From Pseudomonadota bacterium (GTDB lineage Bacteria > Pseudomonadota > Alphaproteobacteria > Rhizobiales > Rhizobiaceae), in assembly GCA_023387715.1 (NCBI GenBank), contig JAEWHQ010000173.1:1-9871 (forward strand): 9,871 bases of DNA, given 5' to 3'. A program made the translations under genes and the position numbers. Below are positions 1-7,530 of this stretch, piece by piece. The notes beneath the pieces are model-generated. The model had not been told where the DNA came from, searched no databases, and saw only the letters and a program-made list of their open reading frames with translations. Within the stretch, counting starts at the first letter, position 1. The number at the start of each line of letters is the position of its first letter.

Positions 1-245
1 GTCAAACCGTCGGCACTGACGCTTTGACCGTGTCGATCGTGCCGCAAATTCTCTCTATCGCCAAGAAATATAAACTTGGCATCGTGGTGGAGGGGATCGA
101 GACGGAAGAGCAGGCGGCTTATTTTAAGGCATTGTCTTTGTCTATCGCCGCACAAGGCTGGCATTTCGGAAAGCCACAAAATATTAACGAAGTTCGTCAA
201 TTGCTGGGCATAAGCCGTAAAAAGAAGAAAAATTCTCCGTTTTAG
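1..245 (+). CDS. C-terminal end of an EAL-domain protein (partial)
   Basis: This is the last 80 residues of a protein whose start lies before the window; the reading frame enters at base 3 and stops with TAG at 243-245. The residues match the end of an EAL domain, which hydrolyses the second messenger cyclic-di-GMP: a VVEGIET segment (the typical EGVET strand with its conserved Glu), then TEEQ, and a QGWHFGKP segment corresponding to the usual QGYxFxKP motif near the end of the domain. A lysine-rich tail (KKKKNSPF) closes the protein. The catalytic EAL motif itself and any sensor or GGDEF domain are outside the window, so activity cannot be judged. An internal TTG at 24 could be mistaken for a start, but the domain clearly continues upstream of it. 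No clear terminator follows. Confidence 0.88.
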   Translation, partial: QTVGTDALTVSIVPQILSIAKKYKLGIVVEGIETEEQAAYFKALSLSIAAQGWHFGKPQNINEVRQLLGISRKKKKNSPF

Positions 246-457
246 TTCTTGTTCTTTAACTGTTTTAATCCAAAGAATATTCTTGTGAACTATAGCTGGG
301 CAAACACTATGGCTGAAGCTGCGAAATATCCATCGGCATTTCTACGCTGTATTTCACTGGTGCCATAAATAAATCTTTATTGAAGTGACTAAGGTCTGAT
401 GAACCATTGGCAGCATTCATGAAATATTCGTCAACCAATATAGGTTAGTATATCGCC
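246..457. other. Intergenic region with a 12-bp palindrome
   Basis: This AT-rich gap lies between the EAL-domain gene and the small 60-residue gene. Bases 273-284 form a perfect 12-bp palindrome (AAGAATATTCTT), which could be an operator or chance in AT-rich DNA. No convincing -35/-10 pair with good spacing was found, although the small gene downstream presumably has its promoter here. A 19-codon ATG frame at 309-368 has no good ribosome binding site and is not called. Confidence 0.4.
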
Positions 458-640
458 ATGCATAAACGATATGAAGCAGTTCTAGAACCTACCGGTCTGT
501 GGTCCGTCTTCGATGATGAAGAGGGGATTCCCGCAATGATCGGTGATCGTATTTTGATTGGTTTGAGCGAAGAAGAGGCTGAAGAGGCCGTTATTGTCTT
601 GAGCCAACCGCAGAAAACTGTTGGCCGCAGCGTCGCCTGA
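458..640 (+). CDS. Small acidic protein of unknown function, 60 aa
   Basis: I do not recognise a named family. The predicted protein has 60 residues, with a basic/polar start (MHKRYEAVLE), a centre with a possible short beta segment (GLWSVFDDEEG, then MIGDRILIGL), and an acidic run SEEEAEEA predicted to form a helix. It has no signal peptide, membrane segment or cysteines, so a small cytosolic protein is likely. The pattern suggests a compact beta-alpha fold, but that is inference. The start is the ATG at 458; only a weak purine-rich stretch (TAGGTTAG, about 441-448) precedes it. The frame is open from ATG to TGA and is followed 34 bp later by a strong terminator in the right orientation, which supports it being a real transcribed gene. 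It stands alone, between an EAL-domain gene and a convergent HAD phosphatase. Confidence 0.65.
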   Translation: MHKRYEAVLEPTGLWSVFDDEEGIPAMIGDRILIGLSEEEAEEAVIVLSQPQKTVGRSVA

Positions 641-674
641 TCAGCGCATTTTTCTCATTAAATGTAATTTACAT

Positions 675-714
675 AAAAAGCCGGAGCGGGTTTTGACCCA
701 TGCTCCGGCTTTTT
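675..714. terminator. Bidirectional intrinsic terminator
   Basis: Outer arms 675-687 (AAAAAGCCGGAGC) and 702-714 (GCTCCGGCTTTTT) are perfectly complementary, and an inner GGGT/ACCC stem (688-691 with 696-699) stacks inside. The A-run on one side and T-run on the other give a U tract in both directions. It sits between the convergent 60-aa gene (+) and the HAD phosphatase (-) and should serve both. Confidence 0.92.
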
Positions 715-742
715 GTTGACAGCTATTAAAAAGCTTAGCGCT

Positions 743-1429
743 TTATGCGTCGCTCCAGATCGACAAAGCTTCAACTGTTGCCAGCAAGTCTTTGTGGCGG
801 CTGATAACGGTTTCGGCGCCTTCCTCAGTCAGTTGGTCTGCGTGTCCCGGATAGCTGTGTGCACCGCCGGTAAAGCCGATAACGCGCATACCGGCACTGC
901 GGGCTGCCTGTACGCCATGGGTTGAATCTTCCACGACAATGACATCCTTTGGCGCAACGCTGAATTGTTGAGCTGCATAAAGGAAAACATCCGGTGCCGG
1001 TTTGCTTTTTTTGGTGCCGACTTCAGGTGCCGAGAAAATATGTGGCGCAAAACGGTCATAAAGGCCGGTGCGGTTGAGGGTGATTTTCAAACGCTCCATG
1101 CTGGAATTGGAGCCGATGCAGAACGGATATTTGAGCGCACTGATGACGTCTTCAATATCATCAATAATCTGCACTTCTTTTCTTAAGCGGTCATCCAGCT
1201 CGACATTAACTTTATCAAGCAGGCTTGCCGAAAAAGGTAGGCCGGATTGGCGCTCGACTTCCAGCAAGGTGTTTTTCCAGGTCAAACCGGCAAATCGTTC
1301 TGCCATCTCTTCGGCTGATACTTCATAACCGGCATCGGTAAGAAGTTCGGCTTGCACTTGCGCTGCGATGATTTCTGAATCAACCAGAACACCGTCGCAA
1401 TCGAAAATTATCAATTTAGGTGCAGACAT
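743..1429 (-). CDS. HAD-superfamily (subfamily IA) phosphatase, 228 aa
   Basis: A haloacid-dehalogenase-fold hydrolase, probably dephosphorylating a small sugar phosphate or phosphoglycolate-like metabolite in the cytosol. All four HAD motifs are visible: motif I FDCDGVLVDSE with the nucleophile Asp10 and acid/base Asp12; motif II GSNSS around Ser107; motif III Lys143 in KPAPDVF; and motif IV VVEDSTHGV with Glu167-Asp168 for magnesium. The helical cap lies between motifs I and II (about residues 18-95), the arrangement of subfamily IA. Length is typical (about 220-230 residues). The FDCDGVLVDSE signature resembles E. coli YieH-type phosphatases, but substrate cannot be assigned from sequence. 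The start is ATG at 1429, with a GGAT-type element about 7 bp upstream. The gene is transcribed towards the terminator at 675-714. The CLC gene lies 136 bp upstream on the same strand, so co-transcription is possible but not shown. Confidence 0.92.
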   Translation of the reverse strand: MSAPKLIIFDCDGVLVDSEIIAAQVQAELLTDAGYEVSAEEMAERFAGLTWKNTLLEVERQSGLPFSASLLDKVNVELDDRLRKEVQIIDDIEDVISALKYPFCIGSNSSMERLKITLNRTGLYDRFAPHIFSAPEVGTKKSKPAPDVFLYAAQQFSVAPKDVIVVEDSTHGVQAARSAGMRVIGFTGGAHSYPGHADQLTEEGAETVISRHKDLLATVEALSIWSDA

Positions 1430-1503
1430 AAAAACGATCCATCAGTGATAGTTGTGCCAAAACTTGTGCGGTTCCGGCAAAAAATGAGGCAATTGAGCTA
1501 TAG

Positions 1504-1528
1504 GGCAGGCAGTTTCAGACTGCCAGCC
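1504..1528 (+). terminator. Hairpin followed by TTTT, possible weak terminator
   Basis: Arms GGCAGT (1508-1513) and ACTGCC (1519-1524) pair perfectly around the loop TTCAG. After one A-A mismatch, GGC (1504-1506) pairs with GCC (1526-1528), and TTTT follows at 1529-1532. The T run is on the + strand, but both flanking genes are on the - strand, where no U tract directly follows the hairpin. It may be a 3'-end structure of the CLC transcript or part of an untranslated leader for the HAD gene; its role as a terminator is uncertain. Confidence 0.4.
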
Positions 1529-1565
1529 TTTTCTAAGCTGAATGCATAAACAGCTACGATATGTA

Positions 1566-3356
1566 TCAGACCTCGCCAGCCAGTTCGCGGCGTTTGCGGT
1601 CAAGTTCCTCGCTATAGCGGCGCAATGTGTGGCTTTCGGTCAAAAGCCCGACAACTTTGCGCTCCTGCGTATTATTGATGACAGCCAAAGCTTCACTTTC
1701 GCTGCGGTCAAAGCGGGATACGGCTTCCTTGGCGTTCATTTCCGGCAGCAGATAAGCTTGCTTGAAACGTAATAAATCACGCAAGTCGCCTTCATTGTCC
1801 TTATCGGCAAAGCTGCTGGAATAAACCTCCGGCAGTGAGATCATGCCGACATAGCGCCCATTTTCATCAACGGCGATCACGCGTTGGGTAGAGCCGAGCG
1901 GAAAGTCTTCATGGAATTTTTGCAAGCCGGTGTCGATATTAACGGTGCGCACATCATGGCGCATCATTTTATTGACGGTCAGATTGCGGATCCAGCCAAT
2001 ATCATGGGCGCTGCGGATGCTTTCACCGCGAAGGTGAAAGCGCCATGTGGCAAAGGAGTAACCGAAGGTCTTGCGCACCAACATTGAAGAGGCAAGCACA
2101 GCACCCAGCACCAGCATCGTGATCGGAAAATCGCCGGTCAGTTCGAGCGCCAGAAAGGTCATGGTCAAAGGGCCGCCAATAATGGCCACGGCAAAAGAAC
2201 TCATGCCGATCACCGCATAGACAACCGGTGTCAGTGTTGTTGGCAGAATAACGCCAAAAATAATGGCAAAAAGCTTGCCTACCAAAGCGCCCAAGAAAAG
2301 GGAGGCAAAAAACAAGCCGCCACGAAAGCCGGAACCGATGGATATGGCAGAGGCAACGGATTTGGTGATGATGAGAAAGACGATGGCGAAGAATGAAAGT
2401 TCTGTGCCGACATCAAAATGCAAAGCCCCGTGTCCGGAGCCTAAAACTTGTGGCGAGAAGAGTGCAATGACGCCGACTACAGCGCCACCGACCATCGGGG
2501 TTAAAATGGCTGGTACAAAGCTTTTACGGGTGGTTTTTTCCACATAAGTGACCATCCGCATCACCACAATGCCAAGGCCTGCACACATCAGGCCAAGCAT
2601 CAGCGCTGGTAAAAAATCGCCGGTGGTAACAGCTTGCAAAGTGCCGATATTGATATCCATAGTTGCGCTGCCAAGCGAGCGCGTCACCAAGGTGCCAATG
2701 ATTGCAGCAACCACAACAGGTGCTAAAGTTGCAATCGAATAGGCACCGATAATTAATTCAAACGCATAAAAAGCACCGGTTAGCGGTGCATTAAACGCAC
2801 TGGCAATGGCAGCTGCTGCACCGCAGCCCACAAGTGTGCGCATATCGGAGCGACGCAATTGCAGCGCACGGCCAATGCGGGAGGCAAAGCCGCTGGCAAG
2901 CTGGGTAAAGGCCGCTTCCAAGCCAACAGAAGCGCCGAAGCCATTGGAAATGAGATTTTGCCCGACCAGAATAAAACTGTCAGTGAGCGACAGATGTCCG
3001 CCATGCAGGGCATTGGCTTCGATGGGGTCAACGATGGGTTTTTTGTGCCATCTGGCCAAAACCCAGATAATGCCGCCCATCAAAACACCGCCTGCCATAG
3101 GGGCAATGAGCGCAGACCAGGGCAGGCTGCTGGCAGCAGCGCTTAAGTGATCATCAGGGCCGATTTCAAATACAGCCTGATGCAGCCACTGTGAGATCTG
3201 ACTAATCGCGGCAACCACAAATGCAGAAATGAGACCGACGATAGCGGCAGCAATCACGAGCCCCAGCTCGCTGCTTCGTACCAGCGCACGCCATCTGAAC
3301 GGAACGAATAGCAGGCGTACATAAGGTGTGTGGCGCAGCTTTACCCAGTCAATCAT
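1566..3356 (-). CDS. CLC-family chloride channel/transporter with CBS pair, 596 aa
   Basis: An inner-membrane CLC protein that moves chloride or another anion, with a cytosolic C-terminal CBS pair that may sense nucleotides. The hydrophobic CLC core covers about residues 30-430. Visible motifs are DPIEANAL (110-117) at the place of the classical GSGIP filter segment, GASVGLEAAFTQ (141-152) carrying the external gating glutamate Glu147, FNAPLTGAFYAFEL (188-201), LGSGHG (305-310) and GSGFRGGLFF (341-350). The CBS repeats fall at about 460-515 and 537-585. Compared with E. coli ClcA, the position of the internal proton glutamate (Glu203) is Leu201 here and the central-serine segment is not conserved, so the protein may be a channel or an exchanger with altered coupling. 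Length fits CLC proteins with CBS domains. The start ATG at 3356 begins a typical cytosolic N-terminus; only a weak GTGAG-like element precedes it. The gene is divergent from ccrM and is followed by the HAD phosphatase on the same strand. Confidence 0.93.
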   Translation of the reverse strand: MIDWVKLRHTPYVRLLFVPFRWRALVRSSELGLVIAAAIVGLISAFVVAAISQISQWLHQAVFEIGPDDHLSAAASSLPWSALIAPMAGGVLMGGIIWVLARWHKKPIVDPIEANALHGGHLSLTDSFILVGQNLISNGFGASVGLEAAFTQLASGFASRIGRALQLRRSDMRTLVGCGAAAAIASAFNAPLTGAFYAFELIIGAYSIATLAPVVVAAIIGTLVTRSLGSATMDINIGTLQAVTTGDFLPALMLGLMCAGLGIVVMRMVTYVEKTTRKSFVPAILTPMVGGAVVGVIALFSPQVLGSGHGALHFDVGTELSFFAIVFLIITKSVASAISIGSGFRGGLFFASLFLGALVGKLFAIIFGVILPTTLTPVVYAVIGMSSFAVAIIGGPLTMTFLALELTGDFPITMLVLGAVLASSMLVRKTFGYSFATWRFHLRGESIRSAHDIGWIRNLTVNKMMRHDVRTVNIDTGLQKFHEDFPLGSTQRVIAVDENGRYVGMISLPEVYSSSFADKDNEGDLRDLLRFKQAYLLPEMNAKEAVSRFDRSESEALAVINNTQERKVVGLLTESHTLRRYSEELDRKRRELAGEV

Positions 3357-4845
<1,489 letters not shown>

Positions 4846-4889
4846 GCTGTGGGAATGCAGCGTTTGAGCCGTTAAAAATTATGAGAATA

Positions 4890-4923
4890 AAAAAACGCCT
4901 GAAAGTCATTTCAGGCGTTTTTT
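4890..4923. terminator. Perfect bidirectional intrinsic terminator
   Basis: The 15-base arms 4890-4904 (A6-CGCCTGAAA) and 4909-4923 (TTTCAGGCG-T6) are fully complementary around the 4-base loop GTCA. An A-run and a T-run flank the GC core, so it works both ways. It ends ccrM on the + strand and the HAD gene on the - strand, whose stop codon is only 3 bp away. Confidence 0.95.
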
Positions 4924-4926
4924 ATA

Positions 4927-5541
4927 TTAAGCGATAAACTGATAAGAATTAAGATCGCTGCGTAATGTGGCCGGATCAATAAATTGTACAGCGTGCCAGC
5001 CAGCTTCGCGGGCTGCAATAATATTGGGCAGATTATCATCAATGAACAGCGTTTCGGCCGGGTTGAGATCAAAACTTTCAATATGCAGGTCGTAAATCTC
5101 ACGTTCTGGTTTCATGAGAAAAACATCACCTGAAACAGTGACCCCGCGCGGCTCTTTCAAAAAGACAAAGCGCTCTTGTGCTTCGCGGAAAGTGTCGGAG
5201 GCAAAATTGGTCAGCATGGTTACATCATGCCCGTCTGCAATAAATTGGCGTAAAATGGCGACGCTGTCGTCATAGGCATATGGCACCATTTTGTGCCAGT
5301 TTTGCCGGAAACCTTTGATATGGTGTTCGTGGTCAGGAAATTGCTCAATCAGCAGATTTTCTGCATCTTCCCATTTACGTCCGCGATCTTGTTGCAGGTT
5401 CCACTCATGAGTGCAGATGTTTTTTAAAAACCAGTTGCGCTCGGTCTGGTCGGGGATCAGGTCAGTAAAGCCCAATTGCGGATCATAATGGATAAGTACG
5501 CTGCCGATATCAAAAACAATATGCTTGATTTTTGTTGTCAT
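4927..5541 (-). CDS. HAD-superfamily hydrolase, YihX-like, 204 aa
   Basis: A HAD subfamily IA hydrolase resembling E. coli YihX (alpha-D-glucose-1-phosphate phosphatase); substrate here is unknown. Motif I is VFDIGSVL with the nucleophile Asp11. The residue two positions later is Gly instead of the usual acid/base Asp, a pattern shared with YihX (DLGNV) and so probably not damage. Motif II is MLTNFAS (Thr111, Asn112), motif III Lys144 in MKPEREIY, and motif IV FIDDN (Asp168, Asp169). The frame is open 108 bp further upstream, but that extension overlaps mutY and is unlike the family. The ATG at 5541 is preferred because it has a strong AGGAG ribosome binding site 8 bp upstream and forms an ATGA overlap with the mutY stop. 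The gene is therefore the second member of a mutY-HAD operon and probably translationally coupled to it, converging on ccrM. Confidence 0.93.
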   Translation of the reverse strand: MTTKIKHIVFDIGSVLIHYDPQLGFTDLIPDQTERNWFLKNICTHEWNLQQDRGRKWEDAENLLIEQFPDHEHHIKGFRQNWHKMVPYAYDDSVAILRQFIADGHDVTMLTNFASDTFREAQERFVFLKEPRGVTVSGDVFLMKPEREIYDLHIESFDLNPAETLFIDDNLPNIIAAREAGWHAVQFIDPATLRSDLNSYQFIA

Positions 5542-6614
5542 TTTGCAGGTCTCCTGATCTTGAAAATATCCGGTCTGGCAGCAGCAATCGCCTTTTTCAT
5601 CACGGTTGGCAAGGCTTCGCCGGCCAGCATGTCCGGTGCTGACCACCAACCATCATTCACCTGACGCTTATCGGCGCCGGTCGCGTGATAGACGGTGAGG
5701 TGCAATTCAAAATGCGTGAAAATATGGGTAATCACACCGGCATTTCGCCAATCGGAAGCGAAAGGCGCGGCGGTTAAATCAGTGCTGCCATCAATGCGCG
5801 AGTTCCAGACTGAGCCCGGAACCTCGGCCATATTTTGCAGTAAGCCTTTTTCGGTACGCTTGCGCAGTAAAATAGAACCGTCACCGGCCTCAGCCACGAA
5901 TGCAGCGCCTAAGCGGATGGGGCGTTCTTTTTTAGGCGCTTTGACCGGAAAATGTTCCGGATCGTGATCTTTTAACGCGAGACAAAAATCATTTACCGGG
6001 CATAGGGCGCAGGCAGGTCGCTTTGGCGTGCAAATCGTTGCGCCCAAATCCATCATCGCTTGGGCAAAATCGCCGGGCCGGTCAGCAGGTGTGATTGCTT
6101 CTGTGAGTTCGCGTATTTGCGGCTTTGCCTGTGGAAGTGCGGTGGTAATAGCATAGAGGCGGGTGACAACGCGTTCGACATTGCCGTCAACGACAGGTTC
6201 AGGCTGATTGAATGCGATGGCGGCAATGGCCGCTGAGGTATAATCACCAATGCCAGGTAGTTTTTTAAGCTCTGCTACATTTTGCGGAAATTGTGCGCCG
6301 TAATCGGCAACAACGAGATCAGCACATTTTTTCAGATTGCGGGCGCGGGAATAATAGCCAAGTCCTGCCCATGCGCGCATGATGTCGTCATCATCAGCAG
6401 CTGCTAAAGCGTCAACCGTCGGCCATGCTTTGGTGAATTTCAGAAAATAAGCTTTCACCGCTTCAACGGTTGTTTGTTGCAGCATCACTTCCGACAGCCA
6501 AATTTTATAAGGATCAGGTTTGATCCCTTGCGCGGATTGGCTCGGTGTAATGCGCCACGGCAAAACCCTGTGATGCTTATCATACCAACGAAGTAGTGAT
6601 TGTGCTATATTCAT
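5538..6614 (-). CDS. mutY: A/G-specific adenine DNA glycosylase MutY, 358 aa
   Basis: MutY removes adenine mispaired with 8-oxoguanine, preventing G:C to T:A mutations. The N-terminal catalytic domain shows SEVMLQQT with catalytic Glu42, the helix-hairpin-helix LPGIGDYTS (119-127), and VDGNVER with catalytic Asp143. The iron-sulfur cluster cysteines are Cys195, Cys202, Cys205 and Cys211, in the exact C-x6-C-x2-C-x5-C spacing. A C-terminal NUDIX-like domain (about 232-345) recognises 8-oxoG; its FTH at 299-301 corresponds to the FSH loop of E. coli MutY. The frame is open to 6728, but the ATG at 6614 gives MNIAQSLLRWYDKHHR, where MutY proteins normally begin; no strong ribosome binding site precedes any candidate start. 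The gene overlaps the downstream HAD gene by ATGA and is divergent from the GT25 gene. Confidence 0.96.
   Translation of the reverse strand: MNIAQSLLRWYDKHHRVLPWRITPSQSAQGIKPDPYKIWLSEVMLQQTTVEAVKAYFLKFTKAWPTVDALAAADDDDIMRAWAGLGYYSRARNLKKCADLVVADYGAQFPQNVAELKKLPGIGDYTSAAIAAIAFNQPEPVVDGNVERVVTRLYAITTALPQAKPQIRELTEAITPADRPGDFAQAMMDLGATICTPKRPACALCPVNDFCLALKDHDPEHFPVKAPKKERPIRLGAAFVAEAGDGSILLRKRTEKGLLQNMAEVPGSVWNSRIDGSTDLTAAPFASDWRNAGVITHIFTHFELHLTVYHATGADKRQVNDGWWSAPDMLAGEALPTVMKKAIAAARPDIFKIRRPAK
5550..5554 (-). promoter_or_regulatory. Ribosome binding site of the YihX-like HAD gene
   Basis: On the - strand this reads AGGAG, 8 bases before the ATG at 5541 and inside the 3' end of mutY. It decides the start of the HAD gene against the longer upstream frame. 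Confidence 0.8.
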
Positions 6615-6768
6615 GGGATAAGTGTTACGATAAGCAAAGCGGGTCTGCATTACGCGAAATGCCGCAATTCTTCGCAATGCACATGAATTTATATGTTTAA
6701 GATTGACACTCCTGTGTGGCTTGCGCACACATGAAAGTTAATTGCAGTGAAGAATGGTTAAATAATTT
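6615..6768. promoter_or_regulatory. Divergent mutY/GT25 intergenic region with -35-like box and inverted repeat
   Basis: On the + strand TTGACA (6703-6708) matches a consensus -35 box, but the best -10 at an acceptable distance is poor (ACACAT, 6727-6732, 18-bp spacer). An inverted repeat TGTGTG (6713-6718) / CACACA (6726-6731) with a 7-base spacer overlaps this putative promoter. ATGGTTAA at 6754-6761 is an exact reverse match to the CtrA half site TTAACCAT, just before the GT25 start codon. A short match like this can occur by chance. Confidence 0.35.
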
Positions 6769-7530
6769 ATGCCGGTACCGGTTTACGTCATCAATTTGGA
6801 GCGATCACGCGAGCGCTGGGAAAGCTTGCAGCAGCGGGCGGATAAGCTCGGTTTGCTTCTGCGTCGCGTGGAAGCAGTTGACGGACGTAATCTGACGGCT
6901 GAACAGCTGAAGAATTTTGATGAGGCATCTTTTCGTCGTCTGCATGGCAAAACGCCGCTTCCGGGTGAGGTGGGCTGCTATTTCAGCCATTTAAAGGCAT
7001 TGCAGATAATTGCGGACAGCGATGAAGAATGTGCCGTTATCATTGAAGATGACGTGCTGTTTGCGCATGATTTTAGTATTGTGATTGATGAACTGCGCGA
7101 CATTCAAGGATGGGATGTCATCAAGCTCATCAATAACAGAGTGAAATTCTACCAGAGCAAATATGTGACCATCGGTGGCACAGATGTTGGCCGTTGTATG
7201 CATGGCCCGCTTGGTTGTGCCGGTGGTTATATGGTGACCCGTGAAGGGGCAACTAAGCTGCTCGCCAAAATCGCAACCATGGAACTGCCTTATGATGTGG
7301 CGCTGGAGCGTGGCTGGGCTGGGAACTATCGTGTTTATCTGGTTAAAGACGCTATCATCGAATTGGCGAATGAACTGGGCTCCACCATTTTAGAAGGTGG
7401 GGTTAGTTATAAGCGGGTGCGGTTTCCGGCATGGAAACGTCTCGGTGCATTAAAATTCCGAACAACAGACTATATCAGGCGTATGATTTATGCTTTGCGG
7501 CGGTCGACTTTGTCTATTGGTGATAAATGA
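6769..7530 (+). CDS. Glycosyltransferase family 25 protein, 253 aa
   Basis: A family-25 glycosyltransferase, a group that adds sugars (often galactose or glucose) to the lipopolysaccharide core or similar glycans on the cytosolic face of the inner membrane. Family features in order are VYVINLERSRERW at the N-terminus, the VEAVDGR segment, GEVGCYFSHLKAL (66-78), the acidic IIEDDV motif (90-95) for metal and nucleotide-sugar binding, and GCAGGYMVTREGA (149-161). The basic C-terminal tail, rich in Arg and Lys, suggests membrane association. Length is typical. The start is ATG at 6769; the ribosome binding site is not obvious. Its stop overlaps the next gene by ATGA, so it and the O-antigen-ligase-like protein form a coupled pair, pointing to surface-glycan assembly. 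Brucella WadA, an LPS-core glycosyltransferase, belongs to this family, but orthology cannot be proven here. Confidence 0.92.
   Translation: MPVPVYVINLERSRERWESLQQRADKLGLLLRRVEAVDGRNLTAEQLKNFDEASFRRLHGKTPLPGEVGCYFSHLKALQIIADSDEECAVIIEDDVLFAHDFSIVIDELRDIQGWDVIKLINNRVKFYQSKYVTIGGTDVGRCMHGPLGCAGGYMVTREGATKLLAKIATMELPYDVALERGWAGNYRVYLVKDAIIELANELGSTILEGGVSYKRVRFPAWKRLGALKFRTTDYIRRMIYALRRSTLSIGDK

Noticed and set aside
309..368. 19-codon ATG frame in the first intergenic region
   Set aside because: Very short, no ribosome binding site, no recognisable motif.
713..1328. + strand frames antisense to the first HAD gene
   Set aside because: The - strand frame has all four HAD motifs; the antisense frames have none and start in the terminator.
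2263..3150. Several + strand frames of 64-114 codons antisense to the CLC gene
   Set aside because: Low-complexity Ala/Pro/Lys-rich translations, all inside the well-supported CLC coding region on the other strand.
5542..5649. 36-codon N-terminal extension of the YihX-like HAD
   Set aside because: It overlaps mutY coding sequence, has no family similarity, and a better start with AGGAG and ATGA coupling exists at 5541.
6615..6728. 38-codon N-terminal extension of MutY
   Set aside because: It is Arg/His-rich and unlike MutY; family proteins begin at the position of the ATG at 6614.
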